Made by a program: the position numbers and the translations under genes
The notes under the pieces: model-generated
The model's database searches: none
Told to the model about the DNA's origin: nothing
The model's input: only the letters and a program-made list of their open reading frames with translations
Assembly: GCF_963676275.1 (NCBI RefSeq)
Contig: NZ_OY781091.1
Span: 3,202,775-3,266,774, forward strand
DNA length: 64,000 bases
Source: an uncultured Cohaesibacter sp.
GTDB taxonomy: Bacteria; Pseudomonadota; Alphaproteobacteria; Rhizobiales; Cohaesibacteraceae
Direction of reading: 5' to 3'
Shown: piece by piece, positions 35,339 to 45,698 of the stretch
How the letters are laid out: every line of letters begins with the position of its first letter
How positions within the stretch are numbered: position 1 is the first letter of the stretch

Positions 35339-35919
35339 TGGACCGCTCCTTCGGTATAGGGAAGATAATGCCGCCCCGAAATGATTTCAGCCAGACGCGC
35401 AAGGGCGCAATAGCAACTGATCATTGAGGCAACCACAGCCGCGGCAAAGCTGGCGGCATAAGCCCACCAGACAGGAAACTGAATGAGGTAGGTCGTCTCG
35501 CCATATTCCATCTTGTTTTCCATGCCGACAAACAGCCGCCATGTGATCAACAGGATAACCAGCCCGAGCTGAATTTCCCAAAAAGCCATGATGTAGCGGT
35601 TGGTTTTGCTGGACAGTAGCGAAGTGAAGACATCCACGGTCGCATGCGCCGAATAGAGCTGGCAAACAGGCAGAAAGGCGAAGATAACAAAGGCAATGCC
35701 TGCTTCCACCAACTCGAAATCACCATTGACGGGACCAACCCCGCTGCCCAGCAGCAGGTCTGCCACGCCCTCGGAAATGGCTCTGAGCGCGGAGGAATGG
35801 CCAATCGTATTCAGGCTGCGCCCCAATATACTCAGGCAGGTAAGCAGGATCAGTGCAACAAGCACAATTCCCCCGATGACAGCCATCAAGCGCGCGGTGC
35901 GCTCTACAACTTTCAGCAT
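35335..35919 (-). CDS. TRAP transporter small permease (DctQ)
   Basis: 194 residues with four predicted membrane helices; the first is MAVIGGIVLVALILLTCLSI. A WWAYAASFAAAVVASM segment in the final part and LGLVILLITWRLFVGM between them are typical of DctQ. GGAG lies 9 nt upstream of ATG 35919. Its longer-than-minimal loop after helix 1 is common in aromatic-acid TRAP systems. Confidence 0.9.
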   Translation of the reverse strand: MLKVVERTARLMAVIGGIVLVALILLTCLSILGRSLNTIGHSSALRAISEGVADLLLGSGVGPVNGDFELVEAGIAFVIFAFLPVCQLYSAHATVDVFTSLLSSKTNRYIMAFWEIQLGLVILLITWRLFVGMENKMEYGETTYLIQFPVWWAYAASFAAAVVASMISCYCALARLAEIISGRHYLPYTEGAVH

Positions 35920-35949
35920 ATCTCACGTCTCCAGGCTCGTGAAAAGAGG

Positions 35950-35975
35950 CTCCCGGATTCGCCAGAACCCGGGAA
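35950..35975 (-). other. Intercistronic hairpin between dctP and dctQ
   Basis: TCCCGG pairs with CCGGGA, with a G-T extension, about 20 nt after the dctP stop. There is no T-run. Comparable hairpins follow other binding-protein genes in this window. Confidence 0.45.
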
Positions 35976-35997
35976 GCAGCATCAAAATGGTGATCGT

Positions 35998-37077
35998 CTA
36001 TTTGGAATTTTGCTCGATCAATTCCTTGGCCCGGGCCACCAGACCGGTGCCGTCGATGCCTTTTTCATCCATCTCGGCAATCCAGTCCTTGATGGTCTGA
36101 TCCGCGGCAGCTTTCCATTCAACCACCTCATCAGGCGTCAATTCGATCAGATTATTGCCCAGATCCACGGCCATTTTACGCGGTCCGGCATCTTCCGTTT
36201 GCGTCAGATTGCCCGCAGCAGCAGAGAATTCCAGACCGGAATTCGCATCAATGATGGCCTTCAGATCGTCTGGCAGAGCGTTATATTTATCCTTGTTCAT
36301 CGCCAGAACGAAGGTCGCCGTATAAATCGCCTCTCCTCCGAACTCGGTATGATTATGGACCAGCTCGCTTGTCTTGAGTGCGCCGGTCACCTCCCAAGGC
36401 ACGACGGTGGCATCGATCACGCCTTTCGACAAAGCCTCGGGCACGGCAGGAATCGGCATGCCGATTGGCGTTGCACCAAGATTCTTGAAATAGGCGTTGG
36501 TAACACGGGTGGGAGCGCGCAATTTCACCCCATTGAGGTCAGACACGCTTCTGATCGGCTGCTTGGAATGGATAACCCCGGGACCATGAACCCAAAGCCC
36601 CAGAACCTTGGTGTCCTTGAAGTCGGTATCCATCATGGTTTCTTCGGCCAATTGCCAAAAGGCGCGGGAAACGGCTTCAGCGTTGGTCAGAGTGAAAGGC
36701 AGCTCGAATACTTCTGTCCGCGGAAAGCGGCCTGGGGTATAGCCGGGCAGAACCCAGATAATGTCCGCGACGCCATCAACCGCCTGATCATAAAGCTGCG
36801 GCGGAGTGCCTCCAAGCTGCATGGCAGGATAATGCTCGAACTTGATGCGCCCGTCGGATTCTTTCTCGATTTTCTCCATCCAGGGAGCCAGAACATGCTT
36901 TGGCACCGCCGCCTGAGCGGGAAGAAACTGATGCAGCCGCAATGTCAAATCTGCCGCGAGCGTTTCTGACGCAAGGCTTCCGAACGCAATTGCAGAAAAA
37001 ACAGCCGCTTTAATCAGGCCGCCCAATCCCTTGCCCGTCAAGGAAGTCCCAGATTGGATCTTTGATATTGTCTTCAT
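35998..37077 (-). CDS. TRAP transporter substrate-binding protein (DctP)
   Basis: 359 residues with a long N-terminal signal region (hydrophobic stretch ~22-40, cleavage near ETLAAD), then the DctP fold: RLHQFLPAQAAVPKHVLAPW, AMQLGGTPPQLYDQAVDGVADI, and GVKLRAPTRVTNAYFKNLGATPIGMP containing the carboxylate-binding arginine. It captures an organic acid in the periplasm. GGGAGG is present upstream of ATG 37077. The aromatic context suggests hydroxycinnamates or benzoates. Confidence 0.92.
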   Translation of the reverse strand: MKTISKIQSGTSLTGKGLGGLIKAAVFSAIAFGSLASETLAADLTLRLHQFLPAQAAVPKHVLAPWMEKIEKESDGRIKFEHYPAMQLGGTPPQLYDQAVDGVADIIWVLPGYTPGRFPRTEVFELPFTLTNAEAVSRAFWQLAEETMMDTDFKDTKVLGLWVHGPGVIHSKQPIRSVSDLNGVKLRAPTRVTNAYFKNLGATPIGMPIPAVPEALSKGVIDATVVPWEVTGALKTSELVHNHTEFGGEAIYTATFVLAMNKDKYNALPDDLKAIIDANSGLEFSAAAGNLTQTEDAGPRKMAVDLGNNLIELTPDEVVEWKAAADQTIKDWIAEMDEKGIDGTGLVARAKELIEQNSK

Positions 37078-37380
37078 TTCAGTGTCTCCTCCCAGATCAC
37101 CTGCCCTTTCCCCGTACCCTGTCGGCTAGAGGGAAAGAAGCATTATGAAATCAGAAATTTGAGCGTCTCGGCAAGCTGACTGAAACCCAATCAGCTTCGG
37201 CCAGAGAATCGGCGTCTCCTCCAAGACAATCCGCCCCTCGCGTTTCTACTTACAACGCTTCTCAGCCAAAATGAATTATCAATACGGCGGTGTAAAATGA
37301 TAAAATTGACGTTTTAGTTGCCAATTACGACAAGTAAATCACGCATTGAGTGTTCAAAACTGGCAGTAACACCTTCATGT
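37078..37380. other. 303-bp gap between pcaQ and the TRAP operon
   Basis: No gene. A dyad AAGCTGA...TCAGCTT at 37173-37197, ~96 bp upstream of dctP, could be an operator for the TRAP operon. The part nearer pcaQ (37250-37330) is AT-rich and probably holds the leftward promoter. Confidence 0.4.
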
Positions 37381-38298
37381 CTAATCCATTTTCAAGTCTC
37401 TAATGGTCTGGCTGACAGCCAGACGGAACATACGCTCGGCAGGCCCGGCCTCGCTTTCCTGCCGCACCATCAGACCAACAGGACCTCTGGTCGTGTCCAT
37501 GTCGAAGGGCAATTGCACCAGCCTGCCATCCTCCACTTCATTGGCGACCACGCCCGCAGAAATGATCCAGATCGCATCACTCTTGCTCACGAAAGCCCGC
37601 CCGAAGGCTCCTGACACCGTCTCGATCCGGTTGGGAATGTCGCCGATGCCATTGGCAATCATGAAGCGCTCGACCAGAGGACGAATGGCAGATGCCTCGG
37701 ATGGAAAAAGCACCGGCCATTCGGACAGACGCGCCAGATCCGGTTCATCGCAAAGCGGATGCCCCGGACGCACCACGACAACCACATGTTCATGGTAGAG
37801 CTGGGTAAAGGAAATGCCTTTCATGGAGTCCGGCGCTCCCAGACGACCAATCACCAGATCAAGTTCGCCCCGCCGCAAACGATCCACCAGAAAGCTGTGC
37901 GGACCATCGGAAATGGACAAGCGCACATCATCAGTCAAATTGGACAAGGCCTGAACCACTGACGGCATGAGACGCGCGGCAACACTTGGCAAAGCCCCGA
38001 CGGCAAGACGGGTCTTGCCACCAGAGGAAATCTGCTCGACGCCATAAAGCCCCTGCTGCAGGGAAGCGACGCTCATTTCGGCAAAATGCAGAAAGACCTC
38101 GCCCTCCTTGGTCGGGTTGACCCCTGCACGGCTGCGATTGAGCAACTGGGTTCCCAGAATATCTTCTAGCTCTTTCAGCGTCTTCGAGATAGCAGGCTGG
38201 GTGAGATATTGCCTTTCCGCGGCCTTCTTCAGGCTCTTTTGCCGACAGATTTCGACAAAGCACTGGATATGCCGAAATTTGATGCGCCGATCAATCAT
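37381..38298 (-). CDS. pcaQ: LysR-family activator PcaQ
   Basis: 305 residues. The N-terminal winged helix-turn-helix begins IDRRIKFRHIQCFVEICRQKS and continues with YLTQPAISKTLKELEDILG, characteristic of PcaQ. The C-terminal effector domain includes VAVGALPSVAARLMPSV-like sequence. PcaQ proteins activate pca genes in response to beta-carboxymuconate or related intermediates. It is transcribed divergently from pobA-pcaDCHG with 111 bp between the starts. Confidence 0.88.
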   Translation of the reverse strand: MIDRRIKFRHIQCFVEICRQKSLKKAAERQYLTQPAISKTLKELEDILGTQLLNRSRAGVNPTKEGEVFLHFAEMSVASLQQGLYGVEQISSGGKTRLAVGALPSVAARLMPSVVQALSNLTDDVRLSISDGPHSFLVDRLRRGELDLVIGRLGAPDSMKGISFTQLYHEHVVVVVRPGHPLCDEPDLARLSEWPVLFPSEASAIRPLVERFMIANGIGDIPNRIETVSGAFGRAFVSKSDAIWIISAGVVANEVEDGRLVQLPFDMDTTRGPVGLMVRQESEAGPAERMFRLAVSQTIRDLKMD

Positions 38299-38409
38299 GG
38301 AATGAAAATCCTTCTTTCTTTCCCATTCAGGAAACTAAACTGGCGATTTAATCATTTTACATTCCAAATTGCCCCAATAAAAATAGAACCAACGTATTGG
38401 GAGGAAATA
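38299..38409. promoter_or_regulatory. Divergent pcaQ/pobA promoter region
   Basis: 111 AT-rich bp between the two starts. It must hold both promoters and the PcaQ-binding site. I could not pick out a clear LysR dyad by eye. GGGAGG lies 4 nt before the pobA start. Confidence 0.5.
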
Positions 38410-39579
38410 ATGCGCACTCAGGTCCTGATTATTGGGGGAGGACCGTCCGGCCTTTTGCTGTCGCAATTGCTCGAGAAAAAGGGCATCGACACGGTGGTGC
38501 TGGAGCGGAAAACCCGCGACTATGTTCTTGGTCGCATTCGTGCGGGCATTCTGGAAACCGGCTTTGTCGAACTGATGCGACAGGCGGGTGTATCGGATCG
38601 CATGGACAAGGAATGCTTCATTCATGACGGCACAGTGATCGCCCATGGCGATGAGCAATTCCGCATCGATTTCACCGCCCTCACCGGCACGCCGGTCGTG
38701 GTCTATGGCCAGACCGAACTGACCCGGGATCTCTATGACGCACGCGAGGCCGCAGGCGGAAAAATCATTTTCGAGGTCGAAAATGTCCGCATTCACGACG
38801 CTACCAGCGAAAGTCCCCATGCGAGCTATGAAAAGGATGGGCGCGAACTGACCATTCATGCGGACTATATAGCGGGTTGCGACGGCTTTCATGGCATCTC
38901 TCGCCAGTCCATTCCCGTTGACGTTCGGCGCGAATATGAAAAGATCTATCCCTTCGGCTGGCTTGGCATTCTTTCGGAAACGCCCCCCGTCCATCACGAA
39001 CTGATCTATTCATCGTCTGATCGCGGCTTTTCCCTTTGTTCCATGCGCAACGAAAATCTCAGCCGCTATTATATCCAGTGCTCCCTGTCCGACCGTCCCT
39101 CAGACTGGTCAGATCAGCTTTTCTGGGACGAATTGAAGCGCCGGATGCCGGCTGAATATGCAGACCGGCTTGTGACCGGGCCCTCGATCGAAAAGTCCAT
39201 CGCTCCCTTGCGCTCCTTCGTGACCGAGCCAATGCGCTGGGGACGCCTGTTCCTTTGTGGCGATGCCGCCCATATCGTACCGCCGACCGGAGCCAAGGGG
39301 CTCAATACGGCGGCATCCGATATTCACTATCTCTATCACGCGCTTGTGGACATGCTGCTGGACGGAGATGCCGAAGGCATTGAGCGCTATTCCGAACGCG
39401 CCCTTGCGCGGGTCTGGAAAGCGGAACGCTTCAGCTGGTGGATGACGAGCCTGCTCCATCGCTTCCCGGACCAGAGCGAGTTTGACATCAAGATGCAAGC
39501 CGCCGAACTGGCCTTCCTGCAAGGCAATGATCACGCCCAGATTTCAATGGCGCAGAACTATGTCGGGTTACCTTACTGA
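38410..39579 (+). CDS. pobA: 4-Hydroxybenzoate 3-monooxygenase
   Basis: 389 residues, standard for PobA. FAD motifs are VLIIGGGPSGLLLSQLL, AGCDGFHGISR and LCGDAAHIVPPTGAKGLN, with RIRAGILETG typical of the substrate side. It hydroxylates 4-hydroxybenzoate to protocatechuate with NADPH and O2. ATG 38410 has a strong ribosome site; the frame extends upstream into pcaQ. The stop overlaps the pcaD start (TGATG). Confidence 0.95.
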   Translation: MRTQVLIIGGGPSGLLLSQLLEKKGIDTVVLERKTRDYVLGRIRAGILETGFVELMRQAGVSDRMDKECFIHDGTVIAHGDEQFRIDFTALTGTPVVVYGQTELTRDLYDAREAAGGKIIFEVENVRIHDATSESPHASYEKDGRELTIHADYIAGCDGFHGISRQSIPVDVRREYEKIYPFGWLGILSETPPVHHELIYSSSDRGFSLCSMRNENLSRYYIQCSLSDRPSDWSDQLFWDELKRRMPAEYADRLVTGPSIEKSIAPLRSFVTEPMRWGRLFLCGDAAHIVPPTGAKGLNTAASDIHYLYHALVDMLLDGDAEGIERYSERALARVWKAERFSWWMTSLLHRFPDQSEFDIKMQAAELAFLQGNDHAQISMAQNYVGLPY

Positions 39580-40359
39580 TGCAGATAGCCAAGCTTGACA
39601 ATCTGGCCCTTCACTGGCGCGAGGATGGAGACCGGAACGGCAAGCCGGTCGTCTTTGCCAATTCGCTGGGGACAGACCTGCGCCTGTGGGACGCGCTGCT
39701 GCCACTTCTGCCAGAAGGCCTGCGCTTTATCCGCTATGACAAGCGCGGTCACGGCCTTTCATCATGCCCACCCGCGCCTTTCACCCTTTCGGATCTGATC
39801 GATGATGCGGAAAAGCTGCTGGATCATTTGGGGGTCAGCGACGCGCTCTTTGTGGGACTGTCCATCGGAGGCATGATCGCACAGGGACTGGCCGTTCGTC
39901 GGCCCGATCAGATCAGGGCACTTGTCCTCTCCAACACGGCCGCCCGAATGGGCGATGCGGCCATGTGGCAACAGCGCATTGCGCTGATCAGGCAGCAGGG
40001 GATGGACGCTCTGGCCGACATGATCATGCAACGCTGGTTCGCGCGCCCCTTTCTGGCCAGCGACGCACAGGAAGCCTGGCGCAATATGCTCAGGCGCACC
40101 CCTCTTGATGGTTATTTAGGCTGTTGTCAGGCTTTGGCCAGCGCCGATATGACAGACATTTTGCCCCGCATCCTGCAACCGACACTGGGCATCGCTGGCG
40201 CTCTTGATGGCGCCTGCCCGCCAAAGCTCGTTGAGGAAACAATTGAAAAAATCCCCAATGCCCACATGGCGCTGATCGAGGGCACCGGTCACCTGCCTTG
40301 CGTGGAAGCCCCGCAAGAATTCGCCCGCCTGCTCATCCGTTTTTTCAAGGAGACAAACC

Positions 40360-40367
<8 letters not shown>
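39579..40367 (+). CDS. pcaD: 3-Oxoadipate enol-lactonase
   Basis: 262-residue alpha/beta hydrolase. The nucleophile elbow is VGLSIGGMIAQGLA, the histidine is in GTGHLPCVEAP, and the acid lies near GALDGACPP. It hydrolyses 3-oxoadipate enol-lactone to beta-ketoadipate. It overlaps pobA by one base and pcaC by 8 bases. Confidence 0.93.
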
Positions 40368-41510
<1,143 letters not shown>

Positions 41511-41513
41511 CCG

Positions 41514-42134
41514 ATGCCGCAGGAGCTGAACTATCTCAAGGAAACCCCTTCCCAGACCGCAGGCCCCTATGTTCACATCGGCCTTGCCCCCGGTGCGGCA
41601 GGCTTTGATATCTACCGGCAGGAACTGGGCTGGGACATTGCCGGCCCCAATGCCGCAGGAAAGCGGATCAGGGTCGAGGGATTGGTGATCGACGGCACAG
41701 GATCCCCGGTAAAGGATGTCATGCTGGAAGCCTGGCAAGCCAATAGTGAAGGCCATTATGCCCACCCAGAAGGCGGTGGCGATGTCGAAGAAGGCTTTCG
41801 CGGCTGGGGCCGGGTCATCACCGATTTTGCCACCGGCGAATGGGCCTTCGAGACCATCAAGCCGGGCAAGGTGGCAGGGCGCAATGGTGCCATCATGGCC
41901 CCCCACATCAATCTCTGGATTGTCGCCCGAGGCATCAATGTCGGTCTTAATACACGCCTCTATTTCGAGGATGAGGCCGAAGCCAATGCGGCAGATCCTG
42001 TTATCAATGTGATTGAATGGGAACGCCGCCGGAAAACCCTGATTGCCAAGCGTACAGAGCGCGACGGCAAGATCGTCTATCGCTTCGACATTCGCCTGCA
42101 GGGAGAAGACGAAACCGTCTTTTTCGACATCTAG
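41514..42134 (+). CDS. pcaG: Protocatechuate 3,4-dioxygenase alpha subunit
   Basis: 206 residues; begins LKETPSQTAGPYVHIGLAPG as usual for PcaG and has EGHYAHP and GFRGWGRVITDFATG. It lacks the full set of iron ligands, as expected for alpha. Ends the pobA-pcaDCHG operon, facing pcaB. Confidence 0.95.
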   Translation: MPQELNYLKETPSQTAGPYVHIGLAPGAAGFDIYRQELGWDIAGPNAAGKRIRVEGLVIDGTGSPVKDVMLEAWQANSEGHYAHPEGGGDVEEGFRGWGRVITDFATGEWAFETIKPGKVAGRNGAIMAPHINLWIVARGINVGLNTRLYFEDEAEANAADPVINVIEWERRRKTLIAKRTERDGKIVYRFDIRLQGEDETVFFDI

Positions 42135-42165
42135 CAAGCATGGCCGGAGACAGCAAAGCCACAAC

Positions 42166-42196
42166 AAGGCCGGATCGCTTCAGCCCATCCGGTCTT
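42166..42196. terminator. Bidirectional terminator between pcaG and pcaB
   Basis: Ten-pair stem AAGGCCGGAT / ATCCGGTCTT with one G-U and an 11-nt loop, between convergent genes. T-rich tails are short on both sides. Confidence 0.5.
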
Positions 42197-42204
42197 GTAG
42201 CTCT

Positions 42205-43278
42205 TTACACATTTCCCATGCTCTCCACCTGCGAAAGCAGCGCTTCGGCATGCGACAGCGCCTTGCCAGCCGTCGCCGCCATCAGCGGCAGGATCATCCA
42301 TTCCAATGTCCAGGCCATACCCGAGCGTTCCTGTTCATGCACCATGCCATGATGCAGACCGGATAGCTGCACCCCATTGAAACGCGCAAAGGCAACCAGC
42401 ATTTCCGCCAAAACCGGATTCTGCTTGTGCGGCATGGCTGAACTTGTCCCGCTGCCGCCGAGTTTGATCTCACCGCCGCCCTGCTGGGCCATCAGACAGA
42501 TATCCATCCCCATCTTGCCAAGACTGGCACTGAGCATGGAGAGGAAATCACCATAGGCGACAATCGGTTCGCGCATGCTGTGCCATGCCTTGGACGGGTT
42601 GCCAAGATTGAAAGCCTCGGCCAGTTGGGCGGCAATGGCATCACCCTTTCCTCCAAGACCATTGCGCGTACCGACCGGGCCGCCAAACTGGAGCAGCTCG
42701 ACGCGCTGGCGCAAAGCGGGCAGGCCTGACAGATGGGATCTGAGCGGCATCACCCAGCTGTCGAGACGATCGGAAACCAAGATTGGCAGCGCCGCCTGCA
42801 TGCGTGTCCGCGCCATTATGGAGCGTGCCCCGAAGCGGCGCGCAAGCCTCTCGAGCCGCTCGATCACACGGGCGAGACGCACCGACAGAGAAAGGCTCAC
42901 CGCCCGCAAATTCAACACAAGCACTGTGTCGACAAGATCCTGACTGGTCGCGCCCACATGAACAGCCGCGACCGCCTCGGCTCCGGCAAGTGCCTCCACA
43001 TGAGACTTGAGGCTCCGAACAAAGGCAGGCACAGGCAATCCATCCTGCAAACTGCCCTGACCAAGCGCCATAATGTCAGGAGAGAAATCCATCATCGCAG
43101 CAAGCGCTGCCGCACCGACCGACTGCTCCACCAGCCCATGGTCGACAAGCGCTCGGGTCAGCTCCATCTCAAAGGCCAGCATCAGCGCCATTTGCCTTTC
43201 GGAACAAAAATGCGCATCAATCTCCTCATCGGCAAAGAGTGGTGCAAAGCAGGCATTGTCAGCGATGAAGGAAGACAT
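42205..43278 (-). CDS. pcaB: 3-Carboxy-cis,cis-muconate cycloisomerase
   Basis: 357 residues, fumarase/argininosuccinase superfamily, with signature GSGTSSAMPHKQNPV and conserved HVGATSQDLVDTVLVL. It lactonises 3-carboxymuconate to 4-carboxymuconolactone, between PcaHG and PcaC. It lies on the opposite strand from the other pca genes, convergent with pcaG and downstream of the IclR gene (141 bp apart). ATG 43278 has AAAGGTGA upstream; an extension to 43317 is unlikely. Confidence 0.93.
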   Translation of the reverse strand: MSSFIADNACFAPLFADEEIDAHFCSERQMALMLAFEMELTRALVDHGLVEQSVGAAALAAMMDFSPDIMALGQGSLQDGLPVPAFVRSLKSHVEALAGAEAVAAVHVGATSQDLVDTVLVLNLRAVSLSLSVRLARVIERLERLARRFGARSIMARTRMQAALPILVSDRLDSWVMPLRSHLSGLPALRQRVELLQFGGPVGTRNGLGGKGDAIAAQLAEAFNLGNPSKAWHSMREPIVAYGDFLSMLSASLGKMGMDICLMAQQGGGEIKLGGSGTSSAMPHKQNPVLAEMLVAFARFNGVQLSGLHHGMVHEQERSGMAWTLEWMILPLMAATAGKALSHAEALLSQVESMGNV

Positions 43279-43418
43279 GGGTTGCTCACCTTTTGTTTCA
43301 ATTCGCGAAGATAACACGTCTATCGAGCAAGGCTAAAAGCTGCACCCTCAAGGATCAACCCTTATCAACGCTCTCAAACCAAAAGCGAATAGCGAATAGC
43401 GACCATACCGCTGAGCAA

Positions 43419-44180
43419 TCACGGCAGCGTGCGAGCCAGTCCCGATTGGATGCTGCGCAATTCGGCCAGATAGATATCGATGAGATCAGCCGCTTGAGGC
43501 TGCACAGCTGCCACGGCCACATTCAGCGCCGCACGCACCTGCCCGTTATGGCCCAAAAGCGCAACGGCAAGAGAGCGCAGTCCCATTTCCACTTCCTGAT
43601 CCACCAGCGCATAGCCCTGCTCTGCCACTCTTTCGATTTCAGCCATGATCTGATCCGTGTCGGTCAGACTGTTTGGCGTTCTGGGCGACAGGTCAGAACT
43701 TTCAACAACCTTGCGCGCTTCTTCTCGTGGCAGGGAGGCCAAAAGCATCCGCCCCATCGAGGTGCAATGGGCAGGCAGACGCGAGCCGGGCATCAATCCT
43801 ATCGACATAATCCTCTGTTGCGCGGCGCGGGCGACATAGACGATTTCCTTGCCATCGAGAATGGAAACCGAGCAGGACTGCCCGGTCCGTTGCGACAGCT
43901 TGTCAAGCCAAGGCTGTACGATATGGGTCAGCGGCAGACAGGCAAGCCCCGCCAGCCCCAGCCGCAAGGAGCGGATCGCGAGAGTGAAATATTTGCCGTC
44001 ATAATCTGCATAGCCCAGCGCATGCAGCGTGAGCAGACAACGGCGCGCCGTTGCCCGGTCAAGGCCGGTCCGATTGGCAACATCGGTTATGCTGAGCCTT
44101 GGGCTATCCGCATCAAAGGCCTCGATAACCTGAAGCCCCTTGGCCAGAGAATTCACAAAATCGGTAGATTTGTTCGACAT
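43419..44180 (-). CDS. IclR-family regulator (PcaR/PcaU/PobR-like)
   Basis: 253 residues. An N-terminal winged helix (STDFVNSLAKGLQVIEAF; LSITDVANRTGLDRATARRCL) is followed by an IclR effector domain (HCTSMGRMLLASLP; GMRSLAV-like region). Family members of this group sense beta-ketoadipate, protocatechuate or 4-hydroxybenzoate. ATG 44180 is used because the family consistently starts here; a TTG at 44216 is possible. No ribosome site is evident. A dyad lies on top of the start codon. It is divergent from pcaIJF, its likely target. Confidence 0.88.
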   Translation of the reverse strand: MSNKSTDFVNSLAKGLQVIEAFDADSPRLSITDVANRTGLDRATARRCLLTLHALGYADYDGKYFTLAIRSLRLGLAGLACLPLTHIVQPWLDKLSQRTGQSCSVSILDGKEIVYVARAAQQRIMSIGLMPGSRLPAHCTSMGRMLLASLPREEARKVVESSDLSPRTPNSLTDTDQIMAEIERVAEQGYALVDQEVEMGLRSLAVALLGHNGQVRAALNVAVAAVQPQAADLIDIYLAELRSIQSGLARTLP

Positions 44181-44207
44181 GCGAACAACAATATTCTTAA
44201 TTCGAAC
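44172..44207. promoter_or_regulatory. Candidate IclR operator overlapping its own start codon
   Basis: GTTCGACATGCGAAC (44172-44186) is a five-base-arm dyad, and a further TTCGAAC follows at 44201-44207. GTTCG half-sites resemble PcaR/PcaU boxes. The position suits autorepression, and control of pcaI 100 bp away. Confidence 0.5.
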
Positions 44208-44307
44208 AAAAATCAAATAATGAACAATTCAACTATCGGCAATACCATCCCCCCATTATCCTCCCCTTCAGCCGGATGAGGAGAAACGGCACCAGAGAGG
44301 AGACATC

Positions 44308-45015
44308 ATGGACAAGACATGCGCCTTGGCGGCTGAAGCCGTGGCGGCTATTCCTGACAATGCCACCATCATGATCGGTGGTTTCGGAGGCGCAGGTGCC
44401 CCCATTGAGCTCATTCATGCCTTGATCGACCATGGCCCGAAAAACCTGACCATCATCAATAACAACGCTGGCAATGGGCATGTCGGCATCGCCGCGCTCA
44501 TCGAACAGGGGCTGGTGAGGAAAATGGTCTGCTCCTTTCCCCGTTCTGCCGACCCTCGAGCCTTCACCGAACGCTATCTGGCCGGAAAAATCGAATTGGA
44601 ACTGGTGCCTCAGGGCACCCTTGCCGAACGGATCCGGGCCGGAGGTGCTGGCATACCGGCATTTTACACCCCCACCAGCTACGGCACCGAACTGGCCGAA
44701 GGAAAACCCGTGGCCGAATTTGACGGCAGGATGTATGTGCAGGAACGGGCGCTGAAAGCCCAATTTGCCTTGATCAAGGCGGAACTGGGCGACCCGATGG
44801 GGAACCTCACCTACCGCATGGCAGCCCGCAACTTCAATCCGGTAATGGCCATGGCTGCCGAGCATACCATCGCTCAGGTCAGCCGACTGGTAGCGGCCGG
44901 TAGCATTGATCCCGAACAGGTGATCACGCCGGGCATCTTCGTCAAGTCCCTCGTTGAAATCCCCAATCCTGCGCAGGAAGAAACGCTCAACCGAATGGAG
45001 GCGGTCTATCCATGA
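44308..45015 (+). CDS. pcaI: 3-Oxoadipate CoA-transferase subunit A
   Basis: 235 residues, CoA-transferase family I alpha: ATIMIGGFGGAGAPIELIHAL, NNAGNGHVGIAALI, GTLAERIRAGGAGIPAFYTPT. It moves CoA from succinyl-CoA to beta-ketoadipate together with PcaJ. AGAGAGGAG lies before the ATG, and a 4-bp overlap with pcaJ implies coupling. Confidence 0.94.
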   Translation: MDKTCALAAEAVAAIPDNATIMIGGFGGAGAPIELIHALIDHGPKNLTIINNNAGNGHVGIAALIEQGLVRKMVCSFPRSADPRAFTERYLAGKIELELVPQGTLAERIRAGGAGIPAFYTPTSYGTELAEGKPVAEFDGRMYVQERALKAQFALIKAELGDPMGNLTYRMAARNFNPVMAMAAEHTIAQVSRLVAAGSIDPEQVITPGIFVKSLVEIPNPAQEETLNRMEAVYP

Positions 45016-45689
45016 TGGACGAAATCAAGCTTTCCAGTGCCCAGATCGCCTGGCGCGCGGCTCAGGACATGGAAGACGGTGCTTATGTCAATCTTGGCAT
45101 CGGTTTTCCTGAAATGGTTGCCCGCTATCAGCCGGAGGGCAGAGAGGTGATCTTCCATACGGAGAATGGCGTTCTCTGCTTTGGCAAGGCCCCCCCCGAA
45201 GGCGAAGAAGACTGGGACCTGATCAATGCTGGCAAGAAAGCCATAACCCTCAAGCCGGGCGCTGCCTTCTTCCACCATGCCGACAGTTTCGCCATGGTGC
45301 GCGGCGGACATCTCGATCTCGCGATTCTGGGGGCCTATCAGATCGCAGAGAACGGCGATCTGGCCAACTGGTCAACGGGCAAGGGCGGAGTTCCTGCGGT
45401 CGGAGGTGCCATGGATCTGGTGCATGGGGCCAAGCGCGTCGCGGTCGTCACAGACCATGTGACGCGCAAGGGTGAACCCAAGCTGGTCAAGGCCTGCACC
45501 ATGCCTCTGACCGGAGTTGGCTGTGTCACGCGCGTCTATACTTCGCTTGCCGTCATAGACATTTGCGACAGGCATTTTGTCTTGCGCGAGAAACTGCCTG
45601 CGCTCGGCTTTGACGATCTGCAAGCGGTCACCGGAGCCCCTCTGATCATCGATGGCGATGTCGCCGATCTTGTCGTACCGGAGCTTTGA
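45012..45689 (+). CDS. pcaJ: 3-Oxoadipate CoA-transferase subunit B
   Basis: 225 residues, CoA-transferase beta: VNLGIGFPEMVARY and HTENGVLCFGKAP with the catalytic glutamate, then MVRGGHLDLAILGAYQI. Partner of PcaI. It lies 9 bp before pcaF. Confidence 0.94.
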   Translation: MMDEIKLSSAQIAWRAAQDMEDGAYVNLGIGFPEMVARYQPEGREVIFHTENGVLCFGKAPPEGEEDWDLINAGKKAITLKPGAAFFHHADSFAMVRGGHLDLAILGAYQIAENGDLANWSTGKGGVPAVGGAMDLVHGAKRVAVVTDHVTRKGEPKLVKACTMPLTGVGCVTRVYTSLAVIDICDRHFVLREKLPALGFDDLQAVTGAPLIIDGDVADLVVPEL

Positions 45690-45698
45690 GGAGAGATC

